Source: JALORV01 sp044225415
Lineage (GTDB): Bacteria > Pseudomonadota > Gammaproteobacteria > Burkholderiales > Burkholderiaceae_F
Direction of reading: 5' to 3'
Length of the DNA stretch: 36,089 nucleotides
Assembly: GCA_044225415.1 (NCBI GenBank)
Contig: JBGAIO010000019.1
Coordinates: 1 to 36,089, forward strand
Shown: piece after piece, positions 1-11,305 of the stretch
Layout of the letters: each line of letters starts with the position of its first letter
How positions within the stretch are numbered: position 1 is the stretch's first letter
Made by a program: the position numbers and the translations under genes
The notes under the pieces: generated by a model
Seen by the model: the letters and a program-made list of their open reading frames with translations, nothing else
What the model was told of the DNA's origin: nothing
Database searches by the model: none

Positions 1-2459
1 GGATTCTCGTTGACTGCCGCTCCCGTCGCAAGCGGCAGCGTGAAGCGGAGGATCGTGCCACCCTCGGGATTGTCCTCGAGTGTCAGCCGTCCCTGGTGGA
101 ATTCGACGATCGAGCGGCAGATGTTCAGTCCCATGCCCATGCCGTCCGCCTTCGTGCTGTAGAACGGCTGGAAGAGATTGGTGCGCAGCTCCGCAGGTAC
201 GCCGCAGCCGCGATCGACCACCGAGAACTCGGCCATGTCGTCGATGCGGCGGACGACGAGGTCGATGCGGCGCACTGTGGCGTCGGCCATCGCCTCGATG
301 GCGTTCTTCAGCAGGTTGAGCAGCAGCTGCTCGACGAGGATCGGATCGACATTGAGCGGCGGCAGGTCCGGCGGCACGCTCGTCCGGATCGCGATCTGGC
401 GTTTCACCGCCTCGATCTCCGCGAATCCGATCGCGTCTTCGACGATGCGCGTGGCCGGCGTCGGACGACGGCGCGGCTCGGCGCGCTTCACGAACTCGCG
501 GATGCGCCGGATGATGTTGCCGGCGCGCTGCGCCTGGCCGGCGGTCTTTTCCAGCGTGGGCAGCAGTTCCGCCGGAGTGACATGGCCGTCGCGCACGCGC
601 GAAACCGTCCCGAGGCTGTAGTTGGCGATCGCGGTGAGCGGCTGGTTCAGTTCGTGTGCCAGCGTCGATGCCATCTCGCCCATCGTCATCAGCCGCGACG
701 TGAGCTGCACCTTTTCCTGCTGCTGGCGCACGATCTCCTCGGTGGCCTTGCGCTCGCTGACGTCGCTGGCGATCTGCAGCCGCACGCCGCGGCCGTCCAC
801 CCAGCGCACCTCGCGCGTGCGCACGTCGAACCACCGCGCGAGTTCGGCGTCGTAGACTTCGCCGGTCGGCGCACCGCTGTGCGCTTCAAGGGCGCTGCGC
901 AGGCGCTCATGGCCGCGCGCGTCGGTGCCAAAGATTTCCCGATAGCCGCGGTTCGCGAACAGCAGCTCCGGCTGGTCGCCGCTCGCCTTCGCAGGATCGA
1001 CCACCGAGACCGCATCGTCGAGCGATTGCAGCACCGTGGTGAAGCGTTCGTGTGCGGCTGCGAGCTGCTCGCTGATGCGCTTGGGCTCGGTGATGTCGGC
1101 CATCGCGGTCATCCAGCCGAGCTGCGCGCCGTCGTCGGTCAGCAGTGGCGACACGTACAGCCGCGCGTCGAACTCCGAGCCGTCGCTGCGCAGGATCTTC
1201 AGCTCGAAGCCGCTGGCAGGCGCCTCGCCCGCCATCATCAGTTTCAGCACGTGCCGGTGCTCGGCAAGTTGCCCCGCGGGCCAGAACGGATAGGGCGCCT
1301 CGCGGCCGATGAGGTCGCCTGGCTGCCAGCCCGTCATCTGCGCGAAGGCGGCGTTGACGTGCCGGACCACAGCGTGGCGGTCGATGACCGACAGGCCCGT
1401 GGCGAGCGAGTCTTCCATCGCGCGGCGAAAGGCGGTCTCCGCCCGCAGCGCGCGCTCGACGCGCGCCTGGCGCTGGTCGCGCCGCATCAGCGCCACCAGC
1501 GTCACCAGCACCGCGCCGATCAGCCCCGCCACCACCCAAGCGAGCGCATTGCCGAGCACCGGCGAGCGCACGCGGAACGCCGAGGCCTGCAGTGCGACGC
1601 CGTCGGGCAGCAGGTAGATCGGCACCGAATAGACCAGCGCATCGCGCGGGGTCGGACTGGCGGTCGTCGACGCCAGCGTTTCGCCGGAATCGCTGAGCAG
1701 GCTGACGCGATAGCGGCGCGCGACGTCCGGCGCGACCGAGCGGCGCAGCAGCTCCGGCAGCGACACGCGTGCGACCACCGCACCGAGGTATCGGTCGCCT
1801 TCGAAGACCGGCGCGACGAGGTCGGCGAAAGGGCCGCCGTTGTCGGGTCCGGCGGAGCCCGACGGGTCGTCGTACACGGGTGAGAAGAACGACGAGTGCG
1901 CGTCACGGGCATTGCGGATCGCCGCGACCAGGCGCTCGGAGGTGAGCTGCGTATTGGGCACGCGCACGGACTCGCCGAGCGGACCGGGCGACGCGGCCGA
2001 CCACTGCACGCGCACGGAGGTGTCGACGACGGCGATATGCACGATCTCGGGCTTCGCGACCATGACGTCGCGCGCGGCTGTCATGAAGCGTCCGGGCGTG
2101 CGGCCGTCGCGGCCATCGATACCGCCATCGCGGGCCAGCGTGTCGGTGGTCTCGCTGATCGCCGCCAGCCGCAGCGACAGCGACTGCGCGAGCGTGTCGG
2201 TGTCGCGGTGCAGGGCGTCGCGCTGGAGCGCGCGGTCTTCGCTGATCAGCAGGTAGACGAGGCCGGCGCTGAGTGCGACCACCAGCGCGATCGCCAGCAG
2301 CGGCACGAAGCGCATGTAATCGACGCGATGCGTCTGCGCGCGCGCCATGCGGTCGAAGGCGAGTTGCACCGCGTCCGGCGGCGCCGTGGCCGGCCCCGGC
2401 ACCGACGGAGTCGCCGGCGGCGGGGCGGGGGCGGTGGCGGAGGTCGAGGGATCGTCCAC
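1..2459 (-). CDS. PAS-domain sensor histidine kinase (3' end beyond window)
   Basis: Membrane-bound two-component sensor kinase, about 819 residues visible. Reading from GTG 2459: a Pro/Ala-rich cytoplasmic tail, a membrane segment (about residues 51-72, FVPLLAIALVVALSAGLVYLLI), a periplasmic sensor region of about 220 residues, a second membrane segment (about 298-320), two PAS domains (about 345-460 and 470-580), an HPK4-type phosphoacceptor box with AHELNQPLTAIANYS (about 600), the N box LLNLLKNAIEAM (about 715) and the G box GMGMGLNICRSIVEFHQG (about 785). An in-frame TGA lies just upstream of the GTG. ATG 2348 (MARAQTHRVDYMRF) is an equally possible start, and neither has a clear ribosome site. 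The frame is open at base 1 but the kinase domain is essentially complete. The layout resembles DctS/FixL-type kinases, and a response regulator probably follows to the left. The ligand is unknown. It is divergent from the PDH operon. Confidence 0.88.
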   Translation of the reverse strand, partial: MDDPSTSATAPAPPPATPSVPGPATAPPDAVQLAFDRMARAQTHRVDYMRFVPLLAIALVVALSAGLVYLLISEDRALQRDALHRDTDTLAQSLSLRLAAISETTDTLARDGGIDGRDGRTPGRFMTAARDVMVAKPEIVHIAVVDTSVRVQWSAASPGPLGESVRVPNTQLTSERLVAAIRNARDAHSSFFSPVYDDPSGSAGPDNGGPFADLVAPVFEGDRYLGAVVARVSLPELLRRSVAPDVARRYRVSLLSDSGETLASTTASPTPRDALVYSVPIYLLPDGVALQASAFRVRSPVLGNALAWVVAGLIGAVLVTLVALMRRDQRQARVERALRAETAFRRAMEDSLATGLSVIDRHAVVRHVNAAFAQMTGWQPGDLIGREAPYPFWPAGQLAEHRHVLKLMMAGEAPASGFELKILRSDGSEFDARLYVSPLLTDDGAQLGWMTAMADITEPKRISEQLAAAHERFTTVLQSLDDAVSVVDPAKASGDQPELLFANRGYREIFGTDARGHERLRSALEAHSGAPTGEVYDAELARWFDVRTREVRWVDGRGVRLQIASDVSERKATEEIVRQQQEKVQLTSRLMTMGEMASTLAHELNQPLTAIANYSLGTVSRVRDGHVTPAELLPTLEKTAGQAQRAGNIIRRIREFVKRAEPRRRPTPATRIVEDAIGFAEIEAVKRQIAIRTSVPPDLPPLNVDPILVEQLLLNLLKNAIEAMADATVRRIDLVVRRIDDMAEFSVVDRGCGVPAELRTNLFQPFYSTKADGMGMGLNICRSIVEFHQGRLTLEDNPEGGTILRFTLPLATGAAVNEN

Positions 2460-2578
2460 GTAGGGGGCGGGCGGCAGCCGTCAGGTGGGCAGTGCAGCGA
2501 GCCATGGGCAAGGGCTGCGCATATTATCGAGGCGACCCTGGGGACCCGCCGCCCGGAGCATCCCGACCTGCCCGTACT

Positions 2579-2609
2579 TTGCACATTACAAAACGCGTGG
2601 TCGTAATTT
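2579..2609 (+). promoter_or_regulatory. Possible aceE promoter in AT-rich patch
   Basis: The 252-bp gap between the kinase and aceE contains one AT-rich stretch (2578-2640), unusual in this GC-rich sequence. TTGCAC (2579-2584) matches the -35 consensus at 4 of 6 positions. The TAATTT block (2604-2609) could act as -10, but at 19 nt the spacing is long. No PdhR-type palindrome was seen. Tentative. Confidence 0.3.
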
Positions 2610-2711
2610 GAAAAATCCTGAAGCGGCTGATATCGTGCCGTCGAATGACGCTCGCGCCGATGCAGCGCGAGACTCGGGCGCCGTCTGAGTGCCCCCTTGA
2701 AGGAGACATCG

Positions 2712-5408
<2,697 letters not shown>

Positions 5409-5441
5409 CCGGCAACCGCACCCGAACGAAAGGGCAAGGCA

Positions 5442-6779
5442 ATGGGCCAGCTCGTGGAAGTGCAGGTACCGGACATCGGCGACTTCAAGGACGTCGAGAT
5501 CATCGAAATCCTGGTGAAGCCTGGCGATGCGATCAGCGCGGAACAGTCGCTGATCACCGTCGAGAGCGACAAGGCGTCGATGGAGATTCCGTCGTCGACG
5601 GCCGGCACCGTGAAGGAACTGCGCGTCAAGGTCGGCGACAAGGTGTCGCAGGGCAGCGTGGTGCTGACGCTCGATGGGGCGGGCGATGCGAAACCTGCGG
5701 CAGCGCCGGCTGTCGCGGCGCCTGCGCCTGCTCCGGCGCCCGTGCCGACGCCCGCGCCTGCCGCTGTGCCGACACCCGCACAGCCGGCGGAGCCGAAGTC
5801 TGCCGCGTACGCCACCGAAATGGGTGCGCGGCCGTCGGCAGCGGGTACCGATGCCGGCGCAGTGAAGGCACACGCGTCGCCGTCGGTTCGCAAGTTCGCG
5901 CGTGAGCTCGGTGTCGAGCTTGCGCAGGTGCGCGGCACCGGGCCCAAGGGTCGCGTCACCACGGACGACGTGCGCGAGCACGTGAAGGCAGTCATGGCCG
6001 GCGGCGCGCGTCCCGCGGCCGCGGCGGGGCCTGCCGTGGCCTCGAACCTGCCACCGTGGCCGGTGGTCGACTTCGCGAAGTTCGGCCCTGTCGAGCGCGT
6101 CGAGCTGTCGCGCATCCGTCGCATCTCCGGCCCGGCGCTGACGCGCAACTGGGTGTCGATCCCGCACGTCACCAATCACGAAGACGCGGACATCACCGAC
6201 CTCGAAGCCTTCCGCGTGCAGCTCAACAAGGAGAACGAGAAGAGCGGCGTCAAGCTGACCATGCTCGCGTTCCTGATCAAGGCCTGCGTGGCGGTGCTCA
6301 AGAAGTTCCCTGACTTCAACGGCTCGCTCGACACCGACGGCACCGGCATCGTGCGCAAGCACTACTGGCACATCGGATTTGCGGCCGACACTCCCCAGGG
6401 CCTGGTGGTCCCGGTCATCAAGGACGCCGACAGGAAGGGCATCTTCGACATCGCGCAGGAAACCTCCGCGCTGGCGGCGAAGGCGCGCGACGGCAAGCTC
6501 TCGCCGTCGGACATGCAGGGCGGCACGTTCTCGATCTCGTCGCTGGGCGGCATCGGCGGCACGTACTTCACGCCGATCATCAATGCGCCGGAGGTGGCGA
6601 TCCTCGGGGTGTGCCGTTCGTCGATGCGGCCCGTGTGGGACGGCAAGCAGTTCGCGCCGCGGCTGATCCTGCCGATGTCGCTGTCGTGGGACCATCGCGT
6701 GGTCGACGGCGCGAGCGCGGCGCGTTTCTGCGCCGCACTGGCGGCGATCCTCGCGGACTTCCGCCGAGTGATGCTGTAG
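5442..6779 (+). CDS. aceF: Dihydrolipoamide acetyltransferase (E2 of PDH)
   Basis: Core E2 of the pyruvate dehydrogenase complex: carries the swinging lipoyl arm and transfers acetyl to CoA. The 445 residues comprise one lipoyl domain (1-80; lipoylated Lys predicted at K44 in VESDKASME), an Ala/Pro-rich flexible linker (about 85-140), a peripheral-subunit-binding domain (about 145-180, ASPSVRKFARELGVEL...GPKGRVTTDDV) and a catalytic domain ending in the active-site motif DHRVVDGA (about D417-H418). It has one lipoyl domain, where E. coli AceF has three. The lipoyl domain is nearly identical to that at the N terminus of lpdA two genes downstream. Ends in TAG, 16 nt before the protease-like gene. 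Confidence 0.97.
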   Translation: MGQLVEVQVPDIGDFKDVEIIEILVKPGDAISAEQSLITVESDKASMEIPSSTAGTVKELRVKVGDKVSQGSVVLTLDGAGDAKPAAAPAVAAPAPAPAPVPTPAPAAVPTPAQPAEPKSAAYATEMGARPSAAGTDAGAVKAHASPSVRKFARELGVELAQVRGTGPKGRVTTDDVREHVKAVMAGGARPAAAAGPAVASNLPPWPVVDFAKFGPVERVELSRIRRISGPALTRNWVSIPHVTNHEDADITDLEAFRVQLNKENEKSGVKLTMLAFLIKACVAVLKKFPDFNGSLDTDGTGIVRKHYWHIGFAADTPQGLVVPVIKDADRKGIFDIAQETSALAAKARDGKLSPSDMQGGTFSISSLGGIGGTYFTPIINAPEVAILGVCRSSMRPVWDGKQFAPRLILPMSLSWDHRVVDGASAARFCAALAAILADFRRVML

Positions 6780-6795
6780 GCACTACGCCCGCCGC

Positions 6796-7386
6796 ATGAC
6801 CACCATCGTCGTCGTGAAGAAGGGCGCCGACGTCGCCATCGCGTCCGACGCGCTGGTGACGTTCGGCGAGACGCGCCTGCCGCACGGCTACGAGATGAAC
6901 GAGAAGATCTTCCGCGTCGGGGAATCGTTCATCGGCCTGGCCGGCAGCACCGCTCATTTTGCGGTGTTCGCCGAGGCGCTGCGCCACCTGGGCGGCGACT
7001 GCCAGCTCGACAGCCGCCAGGCGATCTTCGCGACCTTCCAGCGTCTGCATCCGCTGCTGAAGGAGCGCTTCTTCCTCAACCCCAAGGAAGAGGACGGCGA
7101 TCCCTACGAGTCGTCGCAGATGACCGCGCTGATCGCGAACCGCACCGGCATCTACGGCGTGTATTCGTACCGCGAAGTGTTCAGCTTCGACCGCTTCTGG
7201 GGTATCGGCTCGGGCCGCAACTTCGCGCTGGGCGCGATGTATGCGGCCTGGGACGGCTCGCTCACCGCCCGCGAGATCGCCGAGCTCGGCGTGCGCGCGG
7301 GTGCCGAGTTCGATCGCAGTTCCGCGCTGCCGGCACGCGTGTTCACCGTCGGCGAAGACGTCGACGGCAACATTCGCGAGGCCTGA
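6796..7386 (+). CDS. Betaproteobacterial proteasome homologue (Ntn hydrolase)
   Basis: Small 196-residue proteasome/HslV-fold protein. Met1 is followed by TTIVVVKKG, so Met removal would expose Thr2 as the N-terminal nucleophile, as in HslV and proteasome beta subunits. Asp18 (in IASD) and Lys37 (in NEKIFRVG) fall near the family's Asp17 and Lys33, and IGSGRNFALGAM (about 137-148) matches the conserved GSG region. The sequence agrees best with the betaproteobacterial proteasome homologue (BPH) group rather than HslV or Anbu; no HslU-like ATPase gene is adjacent. It lies inside the PDH operon, 16 nt after aceF and 14 nt before lpdA, so it is presumably co-transcribed with both. Fold and nucleophile are read from sequence. 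The BPH assignment rests on recalled family features, and the substrate is unknown. Confidence 0.85.
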   Translation: MTTIVVVKKGADVAIASDALVTFGETRLPHGYEMNEKIFRVGESFIGLAGSTAHFAVFAEALRHLGGDCQLDSRQAIFATFQRLHPLLKERFFLNPKEEDGDPYESSQMTALIANRTGIYGVYSYREVFSFDRFWGIGSGRNFALGAMYAAWDGSLTAREIAELGVRAGAEFDRSSALPARVFTVGEDVDGNIREA

Positions 7387-7400
7387 TCCATGAGGACGCT

Positions 7401-9200
7401 ATGAGCCAGGTGATGGATGTCGTGGTGCCCGATATCGGCGACTTCAAGGACGTCGAGGTCATCGAAGTGCTGGTCAAGCCCGGCGACACGGTGACACAGG
7501 AGCAGTCGCTGATCACCGTCGAAAGCGACAAGGCGTCGATGGAGATTCCGTCGTCGGCGGCGGGCGTGGTGAAGCAGCTGCTGGTGAAGGTCGGTGACAA
7601 GGTGTCGCAGGGTTCGCCGATCCTGAAGCTGGAAGGCGGTGCCGCCGGGGTCGCCCTGCGCGGCCCGCCGCACCCGCCGCCGAAGGCCGGGTCCGCTCCT
7701 GCACCGGCGTCGGCACCGGCAAAGTCGGCTGCGCCGGCGCCGACGGCGGCGAACTTCGGCGGCAAGGCTGACGTTGACTGCGACGTGCTGGTGCTCGGCG
7801 CAGGCCCCGGGGGCTACTCGGCGGCGTTCCGTGCCGCCGACCTCGGCAAGCGCGTCGTGCTGGTCGAGCGCTATGCCACGCTGGGTGGCGTCTGCCTAAA
7901 CGTCGGCTGCATCCCGTCGAAGGCGCTGCTGCACGTCGCAGGTGTGATGGACGAGGTCGCGCACTTCGCCGACCTCGGCGTGACCTTCGGCAAGCCGAAG
8001 CTGGACCTGGACAAGCTGCGCGCCCACAAGGCGAAGGTCGTCGGCAAGCTGACCTCCGGCCTCGCGGCGATGGCGAAGATGCGCAAGGTGACCGTGCTGC
8101 GCGGCGTGGGCAGCTTCGTCGATGCGCAGCACCTGCAGGTCGAAGCAACCGACGGGGAAGGCAGCGAGAAGACCGGCGCGAAGCAGGTCGTGCGTTTCGC
8201 GAACGCGATCATCGCCGCCGGCTCGTCGTCCGTGCGGCTGCCGTTCATGCCGGACGATCCGCGCATCGTGGACTCGACCGGTGCGCTCGAGCTGCCGTCG
8301 GTGCCGAAGCGGATGCTGGTCGTCGGCGGCGGCATCATCGGACTCGAAATGGCCACCGTGTACTCGACGCTGGGCGCACGCGTGGACGTGGTGGAGATGC
8401 TCGACGGCCTGATGACCGGCGCCGACCGCGACCTGGTCCGCGTGTGGCAGAAGGTCAATGCGAAGCGCTTCGACAATGTCTGGCTGTCGACGCGCACCAC
8501 CGCAGTGAAGGCCGATGCGAAGGGACTGATCGCCAGCTTCGAAGGCGAGGCCGCGCCGAAAGAGGCGCAGACCTACGACCTGGTGCTGCAGTCGGTCGGG
8601 CGCCGGCCGAACGGGCGTGCGATCGGCGCGGAGAAGGCCGGCGTCGTCGTCGACGAGCGCGGCTTCATTCCGGTCGACCGACAGATGCGCACGAACGTCG
8701 CGCACATCTTTGCCATTGGCGACATCGTCGGCCAGCCGATGCTGGCGCACAAGGCAGTGCACGAAGGCCACGTCGCAGCCGAGGTCGCCGCCGGCGAGAA
8801 GAGCGGCTTCGACGCGACCGTCATTCCGTCGGTGGCCTACACCGACCCGGAAGTCGCGTGGGTGGGCCTGACCGAGGACGATGCGAAGAAGCAGGGCCTC
8901 AAGGTAAAGAAGGGCCTGTTCCCGTGGACCGCGTCGGGCCGCGCGATTGCCAACGGCCGCGACGAAGGCTTCACCAAGCTGCTGTTCGACGAGACCACGC
9001 ACCGGGTGGTGGGCGGCGGCATCGTCGGCACGCATGCGGGCGACCTGATCTCGGAAATTGCGCTGGCCATCGAGATGGGCGCCGACGCGGTCGACATCGG
9101 CCGCACGATCCATCCGCATCCGACGCTCGGCGAGTCGGTCGGCATGGCGGCGGAAGTGGCCGAAGGCGCCTGCACTGACCTGCCGCCGGCGCGTCGCTGA
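7401..9200 (+). CDS. lpdA: Dihydrolipoamide dehydrogenase (E3) with N-terminal lipoyl domain
   Basis: FAD-dependent E3 that reoxidises dihydrolipoamide with NAD+. The 599 residues exceed the usual ~470 because a lipoyl domain (1-80, predicted lipoyl Lys44 in VESDKASME) and an Ala/Pro linker precede the flavoprotein. Visible motifs: FAD-binding VLVLGAGPGGYSAAFRAADLG (from about 130), redox disulfide GGVCLNVGCIPSK (Cys165 and Cys170), NAD-binding VVGGGIIGLEMATVYSTLGA, second FAD motif HIFAIGDIVG, and the dimer-interface His-Glu region HPHPTLGES (about 571-579). GAGGA about 5 nt before ATG 7401 supports the start. Lipoyl-E3 fusions like this are common in beta- and some gammaproteobacterial PDH operons. 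Last gene of the operon. Confidence 0.97.
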   Translation: MSQVMDVVVPDIGDFKDVEVIEVLVKPGDTVTQEQSLITVESDKASMEIPSSAAGVVKQLLVKVGDKVSQGSPILKLEGGAAGVALRGPPHPPPKAGSAPAPASAPAKSAAPAPTAANFGGKADVDCDVLVLGAGPGGYSAAFRAADLGKRVVLVERYATLGGVCLNVGCIPSKALLHVAGVMDEVAHFADLGVTFGKPKLDLDKLRAHKAKVVGKLTSGLAAMAKMRKVTVLRGVGSFVDAQHLQVEATDGEGSEKTGAKQVVRFANAIIAAGSSSVRLPFMPDDPRIVDSTGALELPSVPKRMLVVGGGIIGLEMATVYSTLGARVDVVEMLDGLMTGADRDLVRVWQKVNAKRFDNVWLSTRTTAVKADAKGLIASFEGEAAPKEAQTYDLVLQSVGRRPNGRAIGAEKAGVVVDERGFIPVDRQMRTNVAHIFAIGDIVGQPMLAHKAVHEGHVAAEVAAGEKSGFDATVIPSVAYTDPEVAWVGLTEDDAKKQGLKVKKGLFPWTASGRAIANGRDEGFTKLLFDETTHRVVGGGIVGTHAGDLISEIALAIEMGADAVDIGRTIHPHPTLGESVGMAAEVAEGACTDLPPARR

Positions 9201-9441
9201 ATACTGCGCGGGCGTCGCAGCTGGCCCCGTGCAGAGCCGCTCATCCTTCCGGATGCGGGCGATGCGATTGACGTACGGCAACGTCGACGTACGCTAAGCG
9301 CGCAATCTCCTGCCTTCCCGTGCCGGGCACCGCCGGCGCGCCGAGGTCTTCCAGCCCGATGATCGAGCAAGCCCTCCGCCGATTGCCGCCGACGCGTCCA
9401 ACGACGCGTATGACACGTACCGCGCGGCGGACGCGTACGCG

Positions 9442-10571
9442 GTGCAGCGCTGGTCGGACGCGGCCGCCTGGCCGGCAGGCGTACCGGCGAGCGGCAGCGC
9501 CGTGCACATTGCGCGAGGCCGCACGGTGATCCTCGACCCATCGACGTCGCCACGCTCGACATCGAAGGCACGCTTGTCGTCGAGCGGCGCGACACGCGCA
9601 TCCGCGCGGGCTGGATCCTCGTGCGCGGCGAGGGCCGCTTCGAGGCCGGCACCGTGGCGCAGTCCTTCGACGCGCGCCTGCAGATCACGCTGTGCTCCGC
9701 GGACCGCGGTCGTGCATCGCATCCGCACCGCCTGCTCGGCCACAAGTTCCTCGCCGCCATCGATGGCGGCACCATCCAACTGCACGGCGCGCAACGCACG
9801 TCCTGGGTGCCGCTCGGACTCACCGTCGCGCCCGGCCACGCCACCCTGCGCCTCGCCCAGCCGGTGGACTGGCATGCCGGCGAGAGCGTCGTCGTCGCCT
9901 CCGGCGCCGACCACGCGCTGGTCGAGGAACGCCGCATCGTCATGGTGGGCAACGATCGCCTGACGTTGACGCTGGACCAGCCGCTCGCGCATCGCCACCA
10001 TGGCAGCCACGCGCCGCTGCGGCATCGGCTGCCGGGGTCGGTCGCGAAGGCGCTGCTGCTCCATCGCAGCATCGTGGTCGAAGGCTGCGAAGACTCCCAG
10101 CGCAGCGGACAGGGCGGCTACTGCCTGATCGGCAGCGCTGCGACTGCGCTCGACATCGGCGTCGCCTCGCGGCACGCGACGGGCCGCTTCTATGGCGTGG
10201 AGTTCCGGCGCATGGGCCAGCTCAACTGTCCCGGCCGCTATCCACTGCTCTGGCGCAACAACGGCGAGGCCGCCGACAGCGCGGTCAGCGGTTGCCTGGT
10301 GCGAGACTGCTACCAGCGTGGCATCGTCACTGCTGGATCGCCGCATGTGGCGATCAGCGACAACGTCGTGCTCAAGCCCTACGGCCACGGCTTCATCGTT
10401 GAGGCCGGCGACGACTCGCCGCAGTTCATCGCCAGCAACCTCGCCGTGCGCCCGCGCGTGGCGCACTTCGCCGACAGCACGATGCGCGGCTACGGCGAGC
10501 ATCGGCCCCGCGCGTACTGGGTGGTGCGCCAGCCCGCGTCGCGCACAGCCAGCCGTCCGCTGCACGCCTGA
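9442..10571 (+). pseudogene. G8-domain / beta-helix protein, frame-broken by one base
   Basis: Two frames together encode one protein. The first frame (to about 9539) gives WSDAAAWPAGVPASGSAVHI followed by ARGRTVILDP; the second (from about 9540) gives IDVATLDIEGTLVVERRD, then GWILVRGEGRFEAGT and a run of beta-strand repeats to 10571. This is a G8 domain (W-x-x-x-x-x-W, P..G, GTL and WI.V.G positions) followed by a right-handed beta-helix-like region with RNNGEAADSAVSGCLVRDCY and GHGFIVEAGDDSPQF. The break is at the CCC run 9537-9539; one extra C would restore the frame. GTG 9442 is the only in-frame start after TAA 9295, so the N terminus is unsure and no signal peptide is seen. Could be an intact gene with a one-base consensus error. 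The 240 nt before it hold no recognised gene. Confidence 0.65.
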
Positions 10572-10618
10572 TCCGCCACGGCGGCAAACCCTCGGTGGCG
10601 CAGCACCGGGGCGGCCAC

Positions 10619-10624
10619 TATGAT
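10619..10624 (+). promoter_or_regulatory. Possible -10 box for rpiA
   Basis: TATGAT (5 of 6 to consensus) lies 23 nt before ATG 10647 and overlaps the alternative ATG 10620, which it therefore argues against as a start. No convincing -35 element is seen. Confidence 0.3.
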
Positions 10625-10646
10625 GGCGCCCGTGGCGAAAGACCCG

Positions 10647-11305
10647 ATGTCGACGCAGGACGATCNNNGCGCGCCGCGCTGGCTTACGTGCCGGCCGGCG
10701 AAGTCATCGGCGTCGGCACCGGTTCGACGGCCGACTTCTTCATCGATGAACTCGCCGGCCTGCGCGACCGCATCATCGGCGCGGTGCCGAGTTCCGAACG
10801 CAGCGCCCGTCGACTTGCGAGCCACGGCATCCCCCTGCGTGATCTGAACGACGTCGAATCGCTGGCGGTCTACATCGACGGCGCCGACGAGATCGATGCC
10901 GGATTCGCCATGATCAAGGGCGGCGGCGGTGCGCTGACGCGCGAGAAGATCGTCGCTGCAGTTGCGCGCCGCTTCGTGTGCATCGCGGACGCGAGCAAGC
11001 GGGTCGACGTGCTGGGCCGCTTTCCGCTTCCGGTCGAAGTGATTCCGCTGGCGCGCGCACAGGTCGCCCGCGAACTCGCGCGCCTCGGCGGCCAGCCGAA
11101 GCTGCGCGAGGGCTTCGTCACCGACAACGGCAACGTCATCCTCGACGTGCACGGCCTGTCGATCACCGAGCCCGCGGCGCTCGAGCGCCGGATCGACGGC
11201 ATCGTCGGCGTGGTCACCAACGGCCTGTTCGCCAGCCGGGGTGCCGACGTGCTGCTGCTGGGCACGCCCGACGGCGTCCGCGAAACCGTTCGCGGCGGCG
11301 CGTGA
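10647..11305 (+). CDS. rpiA: Ribose-5-phosphate isomerase A, interrupted by an assembly gap
   Basis: Interconverts ribose-5-phosphate and ribulose-5-phosphate in the non-oxidative pentose phosphate pathway. Family motifs after the gap: GVGTGSTADFFIDEL, SSERSARRL, DGADEIDAGFAMIKGGGGAL TREK (substrate loop and catalytic Asp/Lys region), FPLPVEVIP and VTDNGNVILDVHG. The start ATG 10647 (MSTQDD) is in a different frame from the body because NNN at 10666-10668 is a placeholder. By comparison with E. coli RpiA (MTQDELKKAVGWAAL), about six codons are missing between MSTQDD and RAALAYV. The true gap must be 1 mod 3 bases, for example 16. ATG 10620 is a longer alternative start. Its stop overlaps the next gene (GTGA). 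Confidence 0.93.

Noticed and set aside
2578..2640. PdhR operator before aceE
   Set aside because: No ATTGGT...ACCAAT-type dyad in the intergenic region.
9201..9441. Extra gene between lpdA and the G8 gene
   Set aside because: Short frames only (for example at 9320), with low-complexity Arg/Pro/Thr translations and no ribosome site.
10620..10646. ATG 10620 as the rpiA start
   Set aside because: It overlaps a TATGAT -10 box, and the longer N terminus (MMAPVAKDP) is not like RpiA; ATG 10647 gives MSTQDD as expected.
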